NCBI RefSeq assembly: GCF_014652235.1
Contig: NZ_BMYK01000004.1
Location: 62,001 to 126,000 of the forward strand
Reading direction: 5' to 3'
DNA from: Pseudorhodoferax aquiterrae
Lineage (GTDB): Bacteria; Pseudomonadota; Gammaproteobacteria; Burkholderiales; Burkholderiaceae_C
DNA length: 64,000 nucleotides
Positions 29,087 through 39,709 of this stretch are shown one piece after another. The position numbers and the translations under genes were made by a program. Numbering within the stretch: the first letter of the stretch is position 1; each line of letters starts with the position of its first letter. Below the pieces are notes generated by a model. That model did no database searches. It was not told where the DNA came from and worked only from the letters and a program-made list of their open reading frames with translations.

Positions 29087-29704
29087 ATGCAAGCCTTCAC
29101 CACCGTCACCGGCTGCGCCATTCCCTTCCTGCGCGCGAACGTCGACACCGACCTCATCGTGCGCATCGAGCGCCTGACCAGCCTGCCCAAGGACCAGCTC
29201 GGCCCGTACGCGTTCGAGTCCTTACGCTACCGGCCCGACGGCAACCCCGACCCCGACTGCATCCTGAACGCCGCGCGTTTCCGGGACGCGCCCTTCCTGC
29301 TGGCCGGCGACAACTTCGGCTGCGGCTCTTCGCGCGAGGGCGCCGTCTGGGCGCTCATGTGCCTGGGCATTCGCGCCGTCATCGCGCCCAGCTACGGCGA
29401 CATCTTCTTTGCCAACTGCTTCCAGAACGGCGTGCTGCCGGTGCGGCTGCCGCTCACGCAGATCGAGGCGCTGGCCGCGCACTGTGCCGATGGCGCGCCG
29501 CTCACCGTCGACCTGCAGGCCTGCGAGATCCGCGCCGGCGATGGGGCCGTGCAGCCCTTTGCGATCGACGCGACACGCCGCGAAGGCCTGCTGAGCGGGC
29601 TCGACGCCATCGGCCTGACGCTGCGCGACGACGCGGCGATCCGCGCCTGGCAGGCGCGCGACCGCGTGCAGCGCCCCTGGGCCTGGCAGCCCGTGTGCAC
29701 CTGA
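29087..29704 (+). CDS. Aconitase/isopropylmalate isomerase family hydratase, small subunit
   Basis: A 205-residue LeuD-like swivel domain. Motifs: IPFLRANVDTDLIVRIERLTSL at the start, then LLAGDNFGCGSSREGAVWAL, the substrate-binding loop, and IAPSYGDIFFANCFQNGVLPV. It lies 15 bases after the large subunit and closes the active site over its iron-sulfur cluster. The pair shows full-length, undamaged motifs. The downstream gap to the YrdC-domain gene is only 47 bases, so one transcript is likely. Confidence 0.87.
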   Translation: MQAFTTVTGCAIPFLRANVDTDLIVRIERLTSLPKDQLGPYAFESLRYRPDGNPDPDCILNAARFRDAPFLLAGDNFGCGSSREGAVWALMCLGIRAVIAPSYGDIFFANCFQNGVLPVRLPLTQIEALAAHCADGAPLTVDLQACEIRAGDGAVQPFAIDATRREGLLSGLDAIGLTLRDDAAIRAWQARDRVQRPWAWQPVCT

Positions 29705-29751
29705 ACTTCGGACTTTCCACCACCATCCTCAACCACACCAGGAGACTGACC

Positions 29752-30486
29752 ATGCCCACCCTCGACATTGCCGGCGACGCCCGGCGCATCATCGATGTCG
29801 TCAAGAACGGCGGCATCGCCCTCGTGCCGCAGCACACCGGCTACGCCATGTGCGGCGCCTCCATGGCGCCGCTGCGCAAGATCTTCGACACCAAGCAGCG
29901 CGGTGGCCACAAACGCAATGCCATGGCGGCCGACCTGCCGATGCAGCGCGACCTCATGACGCTGGACAAACGCGCGCAGGAAATGGTGGAGGCCATCGTG
30001 CTGGACTACGACCTGCCGCTGGGCGTGATCGGCCCGTTCCGGCCCGACCATCCGCTGCTGGCCAGGCTCGGGGACGAGGCGCTGAAGGCTTCCTCGGCCG
30101 GCGGCACCATCGGCAACCTGCTCAACGCCGGCCCGCTGCACAAGGAGCTGACGCGGATCTCGCGCGAGGAACTGGTGCCGCTGTTCGGCTCCTCGGCCAA
30201 CATCTCGGGCACCGGCTCGCGCTTCACGATCGAGGAGGTCCAGCCCGAGCTGCGCGCGATCGCCGACATCCAGGTCGACCACGGCCTGTGCCGCTACCAC
30301 ATGTACGGCCGCTCGGGCACGCTGATCAACTTCCAAACCATGCAGGTGATCCGCTTCGGCGCGTGCTATGACCTCATCGCCGACGTGCTGCGGCGCTGGT
30401 TCCGCGTGGAGCTGCCCCAGGACCCCGGCATGGCGGCACTGCCTTCGGGCCACGTCAACGAGTTCGCGCTCAGCAACGTCGCCTGA
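29752..30486 (+). CDS. Sua5/YciO/YrdC-domain protein
   Basis: A 244-residue protein with the YrdC nucleotide-binding fold: DVVKNGGIALVPQHTGYAMCG, the KR-rich pocket FDTKQRGGHKRNAMAADL and GSSANISGTGSRFTIEEV. The start is ATG 29752, with AGGAG about 8 bases before it. Housekeeping members make threonylcarbamoyl-AMP for tRNA. This one sits in a catabolic operon and differs from TsaC in the N-terminal motif, so it may be a specialised carboxylate- or nucleotide-binding relative. Function not recognised beyond the fold. Confidence 0.75.
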   Translation: MPTLDIAGDARRIIDVVKNGGIALVPQHTGYAMCGASMAPLRKIFDTKQRGGHKRNAMAADLPMQRDLMTLDKRAQEMVEAIVLDYDLPLGVIGPFRPDHPLLARLGDEALKASSAGGTIGNLLNAGPLHKELTRISREELVPLFGSSANISGTGSRFTIEEVQPELRAIADIQVDHGLCRYHMYGRSGTLINFQTMQVIRFGACYDLIADVLRRWFRVELPQDPGMAALPSGHVNEFALSNVA

Positions 30487-30539
30487 GCACCCGCGCAGGC
30501 CAGGCGCCTGCGCCCACCCCCACTTTCAGGAGCCAAGCC

Positions 30540-32156
<1,617 letters not shown>

Positions 32157-32219
32157 CGCCGCGCCACCGGACGGCCGCCTGTGCACGGGCGGCCGCCCCA
32201 TGACAACGAGGAGACCGCC

Positions 32220-33215
32220 ATGCACACCCCATCCCCCCAACCGCTGCGCGGCATGACGCGCCGCAGCGCGGCCGCCCTGGCCGCCGGTGCCCTGGCCGCG
32301 CCCTGGGTGCGCGCGCAGAAGGCCTGGCCGCAGCAGCCGATCAAGTTCGTCATCGGCTACCCGCCGGGCGGCGGGGGCGACGGCGTGGGCCGGCCCCTGG
32401 CCCTGGGCCTGGAGCGCCACCTGGGCGTGCCGGTGGTGCTGGACTACCGGCCCGGCGCCGGTGGTGCGATCGCCGCGCAACTGGTGGCGCAGTCGGCCGC
32501 GGACGGCTACACCCTGTACCTGGCCGACAACGGCGCCATCTCGGTCACGCCGGCCTACCGGTCGGTGGGCTACCGGCCGGCCGACTTCAGCTACGTCGGC
32601 GGCATCGGCGAGTTGCCGATGGTGCTGGTGACGCATCCCGCCGTGGCGGCCAAGGACATCCACGAACTGGCGGCGCTCTCGCATGCCCGGCCGCAGGGTC
32701 TGTCCTATGCCTCCGGCGGCGTGGGCAGCATCCCGCACCTGGAGGGCGAGATGATGCGCATGGCCGCGCGCATGAACATCACGCACGTGGCCTACAAAGG
32801 TTCCGGCCAGGCCAGCACCGATCTGATCGCCGGCACGGTGGACATGGCGTTCTTCGCGCCCACGGGCATCGTGCAGCACGTGCAATCGGGTCGGCTCAAG
32901 GCGCTGGCGGTCACCACGGGCCAGCGGCTCGCCGTCCTGCCCGGCGTGCCGACGGTGGCGGAACTCGGCTTCCCGGCGCTGCAGGCCACCTACATGAGCG
33001 GCGTGCTGGCGCCGCGCAACTTGCCGGCGCCCGTATTCGAGCGCCTGAGCGCGGCGCTCGCGGCGGTGCTGGCCGATCCGGAGGTCGTGCGCACCCTGGA
33101 GGGCACAGGCCTGCTGGTTGGCCACCGTGCACCGGCACAGGCGCGCAAGGCATTCGAAGACGATCTGGTCAGGTGGCGCGACCTGATCCAGGCGGCCAGA
33201 CTCAAGCTGGATTGA
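32220..33215 (+). CDS. Bug/TctC-family tripartite tricarboxylate receptor
   Basis: A 331-residue periplasmic binding protein. The leader has a twin-arginine-like start ([22 protein letters not shown] before QK). The Bug fold motifs are [43 protein letters not shown] and [11 protein letters not shown]. The ATG at 32220 has GAGGAG before it; the frame continues upstream without family similarity. Bug proteins bind carboxylates, and no TctA/TctB membrane partner is encoded nearby. It is the first of three such receptors in 3.2 kb and follows the CoA ligase by 63 bases. Confidence 0.88.
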   Translation: MHTPSPQPLRGMTRRSAAALAAGALAAPWVRAQKAWPQQPIKFVIGYPPGGGGDGVGRPLALGLERHLGVPVVLDYRPGAGGAIAAQLVAQSAADGYTLYLADNGAISVTPAYRSVGYRPADFSYVGGIGELPMVLVTHPAVAAKDIHELAALSHARPQGLSYASGGVGSIPHLEGEMMRMAARMNITHVAYKGSGQASTDLIAGTVDMAFFAPTGIVQHVQSGRLKALAVTTGQRLAVLPGVPTVAELGFPALQATYMSGVLAPRNLPAPVFERLSAALAAVLADPEVVRTLEGTGLLVGHRAPAQARKAFEDDLVRWRDLIQAARLKLD

Positions 33216-33260
33216 AACGCGCATCGACTTCCCCCTGGAACTGCAGCAAAGGACAAGACC

Positions 33261-34256
33261 ATGGTGTCGACGACATCGCGTGTGAAGCAACTGTTCGCGC
33301 TCTGCGCGCTGGCGCTGGGGGCCGCGGCCGCCGTGCCGGGCGCAGCATCCGCGCAGGCCCAGCCCTGGCGGCCTGCCAAGCCGGTGACCGTCGTCGTGCC
33401 CTACGCCCCGGGCGGCGGGACGGACACCGTCGCCCGCGCCGTATCCCGGCAACTGGCCCTCATCTGGCAACAGCCGGTCATCGTCGAGAACATCCCGGGC
33501 GCCGACGGCCTGATCGGCACGCGCCGCGTCATGGACGCCGCGCCCGATGGCAGCAGCCTGCTGCTGCAGGTGCCATCGATCGCGCTGACCCGGTACACGC
33601 CGGGACTGCGCGGCATCGACCCGCTGCAGCGGCTGCTGCCCGTCACTGCCATCGCGCAGGCGTCCAACGCCATCGTCGTGAGCGCGAAGATGCCCGTGAA
33701 GACCGTGGCCGAGTTCGTGGCGTACTGCGGACGTGCGGCGCAGCGCTGCGCGCTCGGCACCACCGACAACCAGTCGCGGCTGATGTCGAACCAGTTTGTC
33801 GCGGAGGCGAAGCTCGCGGACGCGGTCGTCGTCAACTACCGCGGCACCAGCGCCGTCGTGGCGGACCTGGTCGCGAACAACGTCAACATGTCCTTCACCG
33901 GCATCGCCGCCGCGCTGCCCCATGCCAGGGCAGGCACGCTGCGCTTCCTGGCCACCACCGGTGACAGGCGCGCGGCCGTGCTGCCGGAGGTGCCGACCGC
34001 GCAGGAGGCGGGTTTCGGCGCATTCCGTTCCGTCAACTGGTTCGGCGTCTTCGCGCCGGCCGGGCTGCCCGCGCACGTGGCCCACGCCATCGCCGCAGCG
34101 CTGCGCGAAGCGGTGCAGGATCCCGACGTGCAGCGGACCATCGCGGCCGCGGGCGCGGAGCCGGTGGTCAACACGCCCGCCGAGTTCGCGGCCCAGGTGC
34201 GGCAGGAGAGCGCACGGCTCGGTTCGCTGGTCCAGCGTTACCCGCTGGAGCCGTGA
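33261..34256 (+). CDS. Bug/TctC-family tripartite tricarboxylate receptor
   Basis: A 331-residue receptor with a Sec signal (VKQLFALCALALGAAAAVPGAASA before QAQ). Family motifs are PVTVVVPYAPGGGTDTVARAVSRQLALIWQQPVIVENIPGADG, DGSSLLLQVPSIALT and LPEVPTAQEAGFGAFRSVNWFGVFAPAGLP. It differs from the neighbouring receptor at 32220-33215 over most of its length, so the two are old paralogs and not a recent duplication. It is 45 bases downstream of it on the same strand. Ligand probably a small carboxylate. A pair of receptors may serve alternative substrates of one operon. Confidence 0.88.
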   Translation: MVSTTSRVKQLFALCALALGAAAAVPGAASAQAQPWRPAKPVTVVVPYAPGGGTDTVARAVSRQLALIWQQPVIVENIPGADGLIGTRRVMDAAPDGSSLLLQVPSIALTRYTPGLRGIDPLQRLLPVTAIAQASNAIVVSAKMPVKTVAEFVAYCGRAAQRCALGTTDNQSRLMSNQFVAEAKLADAVVVNYRGTSAVVADLVANNVNMSFTGIAAALPHARAGTLRFLATTGDRRAAVLPEVPTAQEAGFGAFRSVNWFGVFAPAGLPAHVAHAIAAALREAVQDPDVQRTIAAAGAEPVVNTPAEFAAQVRQESARLGSLVQRYPLEP

Positions 34257-34300
34257 CGGCGCCGGGAGCGGCCGACCGTCCCCGGCCGCCGCCGGGTCTC

Positions 34301-35317
34301 TCAGCGTGTTGCCGGTGCCCGGCCGATGCCGTTGCCGATCTGCACCTCCTCCTGCAGCTCGCGCAGCAGCGGGGCCCCTTGCAGCGCTTCGGGGATGAGC
34401 CCGCGCTCGCGCAGGGCGTCCTGCAGCATGCGCTCCTGCGCCACCTCCGTGAACAGGTCCGACAGCGCCGACCGCACGGCCGCGGGGACGTTGCTGTTGG
34501 CGAACACGATGAAGCGCGACTGGATGGCCAGGTCCGCGCCGACTTCGCGCAGCGTCGGCACCTCCGGATGGCTGGGCATGCGCGACTTGGTCACGGCAAC
34601 GACCACCTTGGCCCGGTGGGCGCGTTCGAGCGGTACGTGGCTGCCCGCAGACATCGCCAGGTCCAGCGTGCCGCCCAACAGTTGCTGGTTGATCTCGCTG
34701 CTGCCGCGGAACGGCACCGCGATGATCTCCATCTTCAGCAGCCGCGCCAGCCGCTCACCCACCCATTCGAACGGCGGTGACACGCCGAAGGTCAGAGCTT
34801 GCCCGGCGGCAGCCTTGCGCCGCCAGTCGTCCACGGTGTCGAGCCTGGCATCGGGGCGCGCCATGATGCACACGGGCAGGGCAGCGATGCTGCACAGGGC
34901 GTCGAACGCCTGCAGGCGGTCGGTCTGCAGCCGCTCGCCGACCGGGTAGGTCAGCTCGTAGCTCGCGCCGAAGCCGACCGTGTGGCCGTCGGTCTTGGAG
35001 GACTTCAGCGCGTTCTGCAGGACGAGGCCACCACCGCCCGGCCGGTTCACGACGACGTTCTGCCAGCCGTGTGCCTTGCCCAGGCGGTCGCCCAGCAGGC
35101 GTGCCAGGGTGTCTGCGGTGCCCCCGGCCGGAAAGCTCACCAGCATTTCCAGCGGCCGCGTCGGCGACCACGCGGATGGGGCGGCTGCGGCTGCGCCGCA
35201 GGCCAGTGCCGCGGCGCAGCCGAGGACACTGCGTCGGGACAGGGCTCCTGCGTGCGCGGCGCTGTGCGGCGCCACGCCGGTTGTGCGCCGGGCGTCGAGG
35301 GCGAGTGGGTGCGGCAT
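34301..35317 (-). CDS. Bug/TctC-family tripartite tricarboxylate receptor
   Basis: A 338-residue receptor on the opposite strand, converging with the previous one. A signal with an RR pair (ALSRRSVLGCAAALACGAAAAAPSA) precedes RPLEMLVSFPAGGTADTLARLLGDRLGKAHGWQNVVVNRPGGGG, the Bug signature. The ATG at 35317 has AAGGAG before it; the 25 extra in-frame codons upstream lie over the operator region and are discarded. It is divergent from a GntR regulator across 115 bases with a strong dyad, so it is probably that regulator's target. An RRSVLG-C motif could also indicate Tat export or a lipobox. Confidence 0.87.
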   Translation of the reverse strand: MPHPLALDARRTTGVAPHSAAHAGALSRRSVLGCAAALACGAAAAAPSAWSPTRPLEMLVSFPAGGTADTLARLLGDRLGKAHGWQNVVVNRPGGGGLVLQNALKSSKTDGHTVGFGASYELTYPVGERLQTDRLQAFDALCSIAALPVCIMARPDARLDTVDDWRRKAAAGQALTFGVSPPFEWVGERLARLLKMEIIAVPFRGSSEINQQLLGGTLDLAMSAGSHVPLERAHRAKVVVAVTKSRMPSHPEVPTLREVGADLAIQSRFIVFANSNVPAAVRSALSDLFTEVAQERMLQDALRERGLIPEALQGAPLLRELQEEVQIGNGIGRAPATR

Positions 35318-35369
35318 CGGTGTCTCCTTGTGATGTCCCCGGCGCGCTACGCACACGCATGCCGAGGGA

Positions 35370-35392
35370 TTGTCATCATAATCATATGACAA
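35370..35392. promoter_or_regulatory. Dyad TTGTCAT-N9-ATGACAA, candidate GntR operator
   Basis: A perfect 7-base inverted repeat lies between the divergent Bug receptor and GntR genes, 53 bases from the receptor start. A further half-site, GTTGTCAAC at 35401-35409, follows ten bases later. The segment is markedly AT-rich compared with its surroundings. HutC-type GntR regulators bind short dyads of this kind. Site seen; protein match inferred. Confidence 0.5.
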
Positions 35393-35432
35393 CCTCAGGT
35401 GTTGTCAACGGTGCGATGCATGTCCTGGCGGT

Positions 35433-36326
35433 ATGACGACACAAACACAGACCGAGCGGCTATGCTCGGCCGCCTCCGCACCTCTGTCCTGCCCGTCGAT
35501 GAAGTCCGCGAACGCCCTGGCCGATGTCGCTTCCAGCCCCATGCCCCGTGCCCCTGGCACCTCGCTGCACCGGCAGCTCTTCGTGGTGCTGCGCGACGAG
35601 ATCCTGCGCGGCGTGTATGCGGGCTCCGGCCTGTTGCCCAAGGAGGAGTCCTTGTGCGAGCGCTTCGGTGTGTCGCGCATCACCGTGCGGCGCGCGCTGG
35701 CCGATCTGGCGGCGCAAGGCTTCGTCGAGCGGCGCCATGGCCGGGGCACCTTCGTCCGGCAGGACAAGCTGCCCTTGGCGCGGCCGCGGCCCAGCCTGTC
35801 GCTGATCGACAGCCTGCGCAAGACGGCGGCGGAGACGCAGGTGCAGGTGCTGCGGGTCGAGCAGACCGAGGCCCCACCCGACGTTGCCGCGCTGCTGCAG
35901 CTCGCGCCCGGCGAGAAGGCGGTGCACGCGCTGCGTCTGCGCAGCGTGGACGGAACGCCCGTCATGCTGTCCGACGCGTGGGTGCCGGCCCGCCTGGGCA
36001 AGCAGGTCACCGCGGCGTCGCTGCGCAAGCATGCGCTCTACGAGATCCTGCTGGCCCAGGGCGTGAAGTTCGGCCGCGTGATCCAGGAGGTCACGGCCGA
36101 ACTCAGCGACCCGCTGCAGGCCAGGCTGATGCAGACGGACGTGGGCGCGGCCCTGCTCAAGATCGTGCGCGTCATCCACGATCCCGATGCGCGCCCCGTG
36201 GAGTACATCACCGTCACCATGACGCCCGAGCGCAGCCGCATGCTCATGGACATCCCGGGGGAGACGGTCAACACGCTGAGCGGTGGCCACTTCGTCCATG
36301 AGGTGGGCGGCCGCCCACGCTCCTAG
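35433..36326 (+). CDS. GntR-family regulator with UTRA ligand domain (HutC type)
   Basis: A 297-residue regulator. The GntR winged helix begins near residue 43 (SLHRQLFVVLRDEILRGVYAGSGLLPKEESLCERFGVSRITVRRALADLAAQGFVERRHGRGTFV). The UTRA domain follows (LQLAPGEKAVHALRLRSVDGTPVMLSDAWVPARLG and VGAALLKIVRVIHDPDARPVEYITVTMTPERSRM). UTRA domains bind small effectors such as urocanate or sugars. A start further in (ATG at residue 23 or 37) would remove the poorly conserved leader. It is divergent from a Bug receptor, and the dyad between them suggests local control of carboxylate uptake. Confidence 0.88.
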   Translation: MTTQTQTERLCSAASAPLSCPSMKSANALADVASSPMPRAPGTSLHRQLFVVLRDEILRGVYAGSGLLPKEESLCERFGVSRITVRRALADLAAQGFVERRHGRGTFVRQDKLPLARPRPSLSLIDSLRKTAAETQVQVLRVEQTEAPPDVAALLQLAPGEKAVHALRLRSVDGTPVMLSDAWVPARLGKQVTAASLRKHALYEILLAQGVKFGRVIQEVTAELSDPLQARLMQTDVGAALLKIVRVIHDPDARPVEYITVTMTPERSRMLMDIPGETVNTLSGGHFVHEVGGRPRS

Positions 36327-37741
36327 CGCGCGATCCGGGGCTTTCGGCTCAACGACGCTGCCAGCGCCAGGCCCGCAGCGATGGCCAGCGATGCGACCGG
36401 GAAGGCGGCTTTCACGGCGTCCGGCCCGGTGCCTCGCGACGACAGCGCGAAGAACAGTCCGCCGATGGTGGCCGTCGACACGGCCGCGCTGATCTGCAGC
36501 GTGGCATTCACGAGGCCCGCTGCCAGGCCAGCCCAGCGTGCGTCCACCTGGTCCACGTTGAGCCGCACCAGCGCGGGCAGCGCGATGCCCTGGCCCAGCC
36601 CGATGAGGAACAGCGGCGCTACCAGCCACGTGGGTGCATCGGCCCAGGCCAGGCCGGCCGCAGCCAGCGCGCCGACCGCCTCCAGGCCCATGCCGAAGGC
36701 CGCCGTGTCGGCCTTGAGCCGCTGTGCCAGGGGTGCGCTGCAGAGCGGACCGAGCAGGAAGCCGATGCCGAGCGGCAGCACGGCCAGGCCCGCGGCCAGG
36801 GGGCCATGGCCCAGTCCGGCCTGCTGGTAGACCGCGAACACCAGGAAGAACGGCGCCAGGGTGTAGAAGAAGAACGTCGCGGCGAGGCTGCGCCGCAGCC
36901 CTGGTGACGCCAGCGCGGACGGCGGGACCAGCGGCGTGCCCTGCCTGCGCTCCAGCCGCTGTTCGCAGCACCAGAACGCGAGCAGCAGCGGCGGGCCCAG
37001 GGCCAGCAGGCCGATGCACCACGCCGGCCAGCCGCGCTCGCGCCCTTCGATCAATGGCACGACCAGCGCCAGCAGGCCTGCGGCCAGCAGCAGCGCGCCC
37101 ACGATGTCCAGGCGCGCTGCCTGCTCGGAGCGGCTGTCGCGCACCCAGGAGATCGCCGCCGGCACGGCCAGCGCGATGACCGGCAGGTTGATCAGGAAGA
37201 CCATGCGCCACCCCAGCCCGAACAGATCGGCCGAGACCAGCAGGCCGCCCAGCAACTGGCCGGCCACGGAGGCTGCGCCGAAGGTGGCGCCATAGATGCC
37301 CAGTGCACGTGACTTTTCCCGGTCCGGGAAGAGGGCATGGATGGACGCCAGCGACTGCGGTGCCATGACCGCGGCGCTGATGCCTTGCAGCAGCCGGCCC
37401 GCGACCAGCACGCCCGGCGAGGGCGCGCAGCCGCACAGGGCCGATGCGAGGCCGAATCCCAGCATCCCGACGAGGAACATCCGCTTGCGCCCATAGAGGT
37501 CGCCCAGGCGCCCGCCGAGGATCAGCGTGACGGCATAGGCCGCCGCGTACACGGACACGACCAGCTGGGCCAGCGCAGGCGTCGCCTGCAGGTCCGCCTG
37601 GATGGCGGGCAGCGCCACATTGACGACGAAGAAGTCCAGCGGCGGCAGCAGCGTGCCGGCCAGCAGCACGCACAGGGCCAGCCAGCGGCGGGGATCGACG
37701 CTGCCTTGTTCGGGCGCCGCGAGCACCATGGCCGCCTTCAT
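36323..37741 (-). CDS. MFS drug/metabolite exporter, DHA2 (EmrB/QacA) type
   Basis: A 472-residue major facilitator. The first helix carries the DHA2 motif LPPLDFFVVNVALPAIQADL. Motif A is GGRLGDLYGRKRMFLVGMLGF, and about 13-14 helices follow. The ATG at 37741 overlaps the upstream dehydrogenase stop by 4 bases, so the two are co-expressed. Such transporters export hydrophobic drugs or aromatic compounds with proton antiport. Its end converges on the GntR gene, overlapping its last 4 bases. Regulation is probably by the LysR gene divergent from the dehydrogenase. Confidence 0.87.
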   Translation of the reverse strand: MKAAMVLAAPEQGSVDPRRWLALCVLLAGTLLPPLDFFVVNVALPAIQADLQATPALAQLVVSVYAAAYAVTLILGGRLGDLYGRKRMFLVGMLGFGLASALCGCAPSPGVLVAGRLLQGISAAVMAPQSLASIHALFPDREKSRALGIYGATFGAASVAGQLLGGLLVSADLFGLGWRMVFLINLPVIALAVPAAISWVRDSRSEQAARLDIVGALLLAAGLLALVVPLIEGRERGWPAWCIGLLALGPPLLLAFWCCEQRLERRQGTPLVPPSALASPGLRRSLAATFFFYTLAPFFLVFAVYQQAGLGHGPLAAGLAVLPLGIGFLLGPLCSAPLAQRLKADTAAFGMGLEAVGALAAAGLAWADAPTWLVAPLFLIGLGQGIALPALVRLNVDQVDARWAGLAAGLVNATLQISAAVSTATIGGLFFALSSRGTGPDAVKAAFPVASLAIAAGLALAASLSRKPRIAR

Positions 37742-38592
37742 GACGCTTGCCCCCCTTCGTCGTGCGCGAAGTCGGTCGCGATGGAGACGTCTCGCCACGC
37801 CGCGATGTCGGCGCGGAAGGCGTCCAGCTTGCGTTCGGCGGTCCGGTGTGCCGCCGGCCCGAGCGGCAGGTGCAAGGGCGGGTCCTCTGCATCGACGGCC
37901 CGCAGCACGACGGCGACGGCCTTGGCCGGATCACCGGCCTGCCGGCCATCGTTGCGTGCGCGGTAGTGGTGGCGGGCATGCGCCGTCTGGGCGTAGGCGT
38001 CGATCTGGCGGGCCGCCGAGGCGATCGAGCGCCCCAGGAAGTCGGTGCGGAAAGGCCCGGGCTCGACGATGACCACCCGCACGCCCAGGGGCGCGAGTTC
38101 CTCGGCCAGCGCTTCGGACAGCCCTTCCACCGCGAACTTGGTCGCGTTGTAGAAGCCGGAGCCGGCCGAACCCGCAATGCCCGCGCCGGACGACAGGTTG
38201 ACGATGCGCGCTCCCTTGCGTCGGCGCAGGGCCGGCAACGCGGCGCGGGTGGTTTCGATCAGGCCGAACACATTGGTCTCGAAGACCGGCCGGTATTCGT
38301 GGGGCTCGCCTTCCTCGATGGCCCCGATGAAGCCGATGCCTGCGTTGTTGACGAGAACGTCCAGCCCGCCGAAGCTGCGCTCTGCCAAAGCCACCGCCCG
38401 CGCGGCGTCGCCAGGTCGGGTGACGTCGAGCGCGACCGCCTGCACGGTGTCGGGGTAGCGGTCGCGCAGGTCTTCCAGGGCCGCGGCAGACCGTGCGGTG
38501 GCGACCAGTCGGTCACCGCGCGCGGCCACGGATTCGGCGAGTGCGCGGCCCAGGCCGGCCGAGCAGCCCGTGATCAACCATGTCTTGTCCAT
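37738..38592 (-). CDS. Short-chain dehydrogenase/reductase
   Basis: A 284-residue classical SDR. The NADP loop TGCSAGLGRALAES lies near residues 8-21, the Asn motif is VNNAGIGFIG, and the catalytic pair YNATK follows NLSSGAGIAGSAGSG. ATG 38592 (MDKTWLITG) puts the nucleotide loop at its usual distance, with AGGA upstream; ATG 38610 is an alternative. The gene is divergent from a LysR regulator, which probably controls it together with the MFS exporter downstream. Substrate unknown; the long C-terminal part resembles SDRs acting on ketones or retinol-like molecules. Confidence 0.87.
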   Translation of the reverse strand: MDKTWLITGCSAGLGRALAESVAARGDRLVATARSAAALEDLRDRYPDTVQAVALDVTRPGDAARAVALAERSFGGLDVLVNNAGIGFIGAIEEGEPHEYRPVFETNVFGLIETTRAALPALRRRKGARIVNLSSGAGIAGSAGSGFYNATKFAVEGLSEALAEELAPLGVRVVIVEPGPFRTDFLGRSIASAARQIDAYAQTAHARHHYRARNDGRQAGDPAKAVAVVLRAVDAEDPPLHLPLGPAAHRTAERKLDAFRADIAAWRDVSIATDFAHDEGGQAS

Positions 38593-38717
38593 GTCTTCCT
38601 TTCGATGCATTGCGGGGCCTGGTGCGGCACCGCCATGCAACGAATCTAGCGGTCTGAATCTGTTCGACAACTGACAATGCTGTACGCTCGCCGTTCATTT
38701 CTGAAAGGGGCCGTGGC

Positions 38718-39578
38718 ATGGAGTGGAGCGATGTCCGCATCTTCCTGGCCGTCGTGCGGGCGGGCACCCTGGGCGGTGCGGCGCGCGCCTTGCAGCTGAG
38801 CCATCCGACCATCGGGCGCCGCCTGCGGGCACTGGAGCAGGCCGTGGGCCACACGCTGTTCCAGCGCACGGCCGATGGTTTCGTGCCCACCGACGAGGGC
38901 GCGGGCATCGTCGCGTTGGCCGAGCAGATGGAGGAAGGCGCGCTGGCGATGGAGCGGCGCCTGGCGGGCCGGGAAGAGAAGCTGCAAGGCAGCCTGCGGA
39001 TCTCGTCGGCAGACTGGTTCGGCGCCTATGTGTTGCCGCCGATCGTCGCGGACTACGCCAGGTCCTATCCGCACGTCGACGTGGAGGTGCTGACGGGAAC
39101 ACGCCTGTTCAACCTGGCCCAGCGCGAGGCCGACATCGCGTTCCGCATCGTGCCCTTCAACGCGCAGGACGTGGTGCAGCGCAGGCTCGTCCGCCTGCCG
39201 TACGGGGTCTACATCGCGGTGGACTCGCCCGACCCGGTGTTCGGCGATGGCGCCGGGCACCGGCTCATCACGCACGACACCTCGACCGGCCAGTTCCCCG
39301 ACATCGCCTGGCTGAAGGACAGCTTCCCCAACGCCAGGCCGCTGCTGGCATCCAACAACCGCAACGTACAGGCGCGCATGTGCGCCCAGGGCATCGGCAT
39401 CGCCGTGCTGCCGCAGGTGGTGGGCAACCAGGTGGGCGGTCTGCGCCGGCTCCAGTTGCCGGTCGAGCCGCCGACCAGGGACATCTGGATGGGTTACCAC
39501 CGCGATCTGCGACGGCTGAACCGCCTGCGCGCCTTCATCGCGACGGCGAACGAGCACATTGCCCATCTGCAGGGCTGA
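38718..39578 (+). CDS. LysR-family regulator
   Basis: A 286-residue LysR protein. DNA-binding domain at residues 1-60 (MEWSDVRIFLAVVRAGTLGGAARALQLSHPTIGRRLRALEQAVGHTLFQRTADGFVPTDEG); effector domain from about 90 (LQGSLRISSADWFGAYVLPPIVADYARSYPHVDVEVLTG). The start is at the expected distance from the helix-turn-helix, preceded by GAAAGGGG. It faces away from the SDR-MFS pair, the normal layout for a LysR target. A second SDR gene follows it in the same direction after 131 bases. Confidence 0.9.
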   Translation: MEWSDVRIFLAVVRAGTLGGAARALQLSHPTIGRRLRALEQAVGHTLFQRTADGFVPTDEGAGIVALAEQMEEGALAMERRLAGREEKLQGSLRISSADWFGAYVLPPIVADYARSYPHVDVEVLTGTRLFNLAQREADIAFRIVPFNAQDVVQRRLVRLPYGVYIAVDSPDPVFGDGAGHRLITHDTSTGQFPDIAWLKDSFPNARPLLASNNRNVQARMCAQGIGIAVLPQVVGNQVGGLRRLQLPVEPPTRDIWMGYHRDLRRLNRLRAFIATANEHIAHLQG

Positions 39579-39610
39579 ACCTGCGCCCCGGCCGTGTTCA
39601 AAAACGTACG

Positions 39611-39637
39611 GACACGGTGCAGGAATGGCAGTGTCCA
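39611..39637. promoter_or_regulatory. Dyad GGACAC-N15-GTGTCC upstream of the second SDR gene
   Basis: A perfect 6-base inverted repeat lies 73-99 bases before the SDR start. A third half-site, GTGTTC at 39594-39599, lies upstream. The arrangement suggests a dimer-bound operator in the LysR-SDR intergenic region, and the adjacent LysR protein is the nearest candidate to bind it. No promoter boxes are convincing. Confidence 0.35.
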
Positions 39638-39709
39638 AACGCCGGTGTAGGCACCATGATTCGCGTTCTCGCTGGTCCATGCCGGACCGGCCTCCAGAGG
39701 AACGCATCC

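Noticed and set aside
26774-29092. A 772-codon minus-strand frame opposite the lyase and LeuC genes
   Set aside because: The plus-strand frames carry complete catalytic motifs; this one is a compositional shadow.
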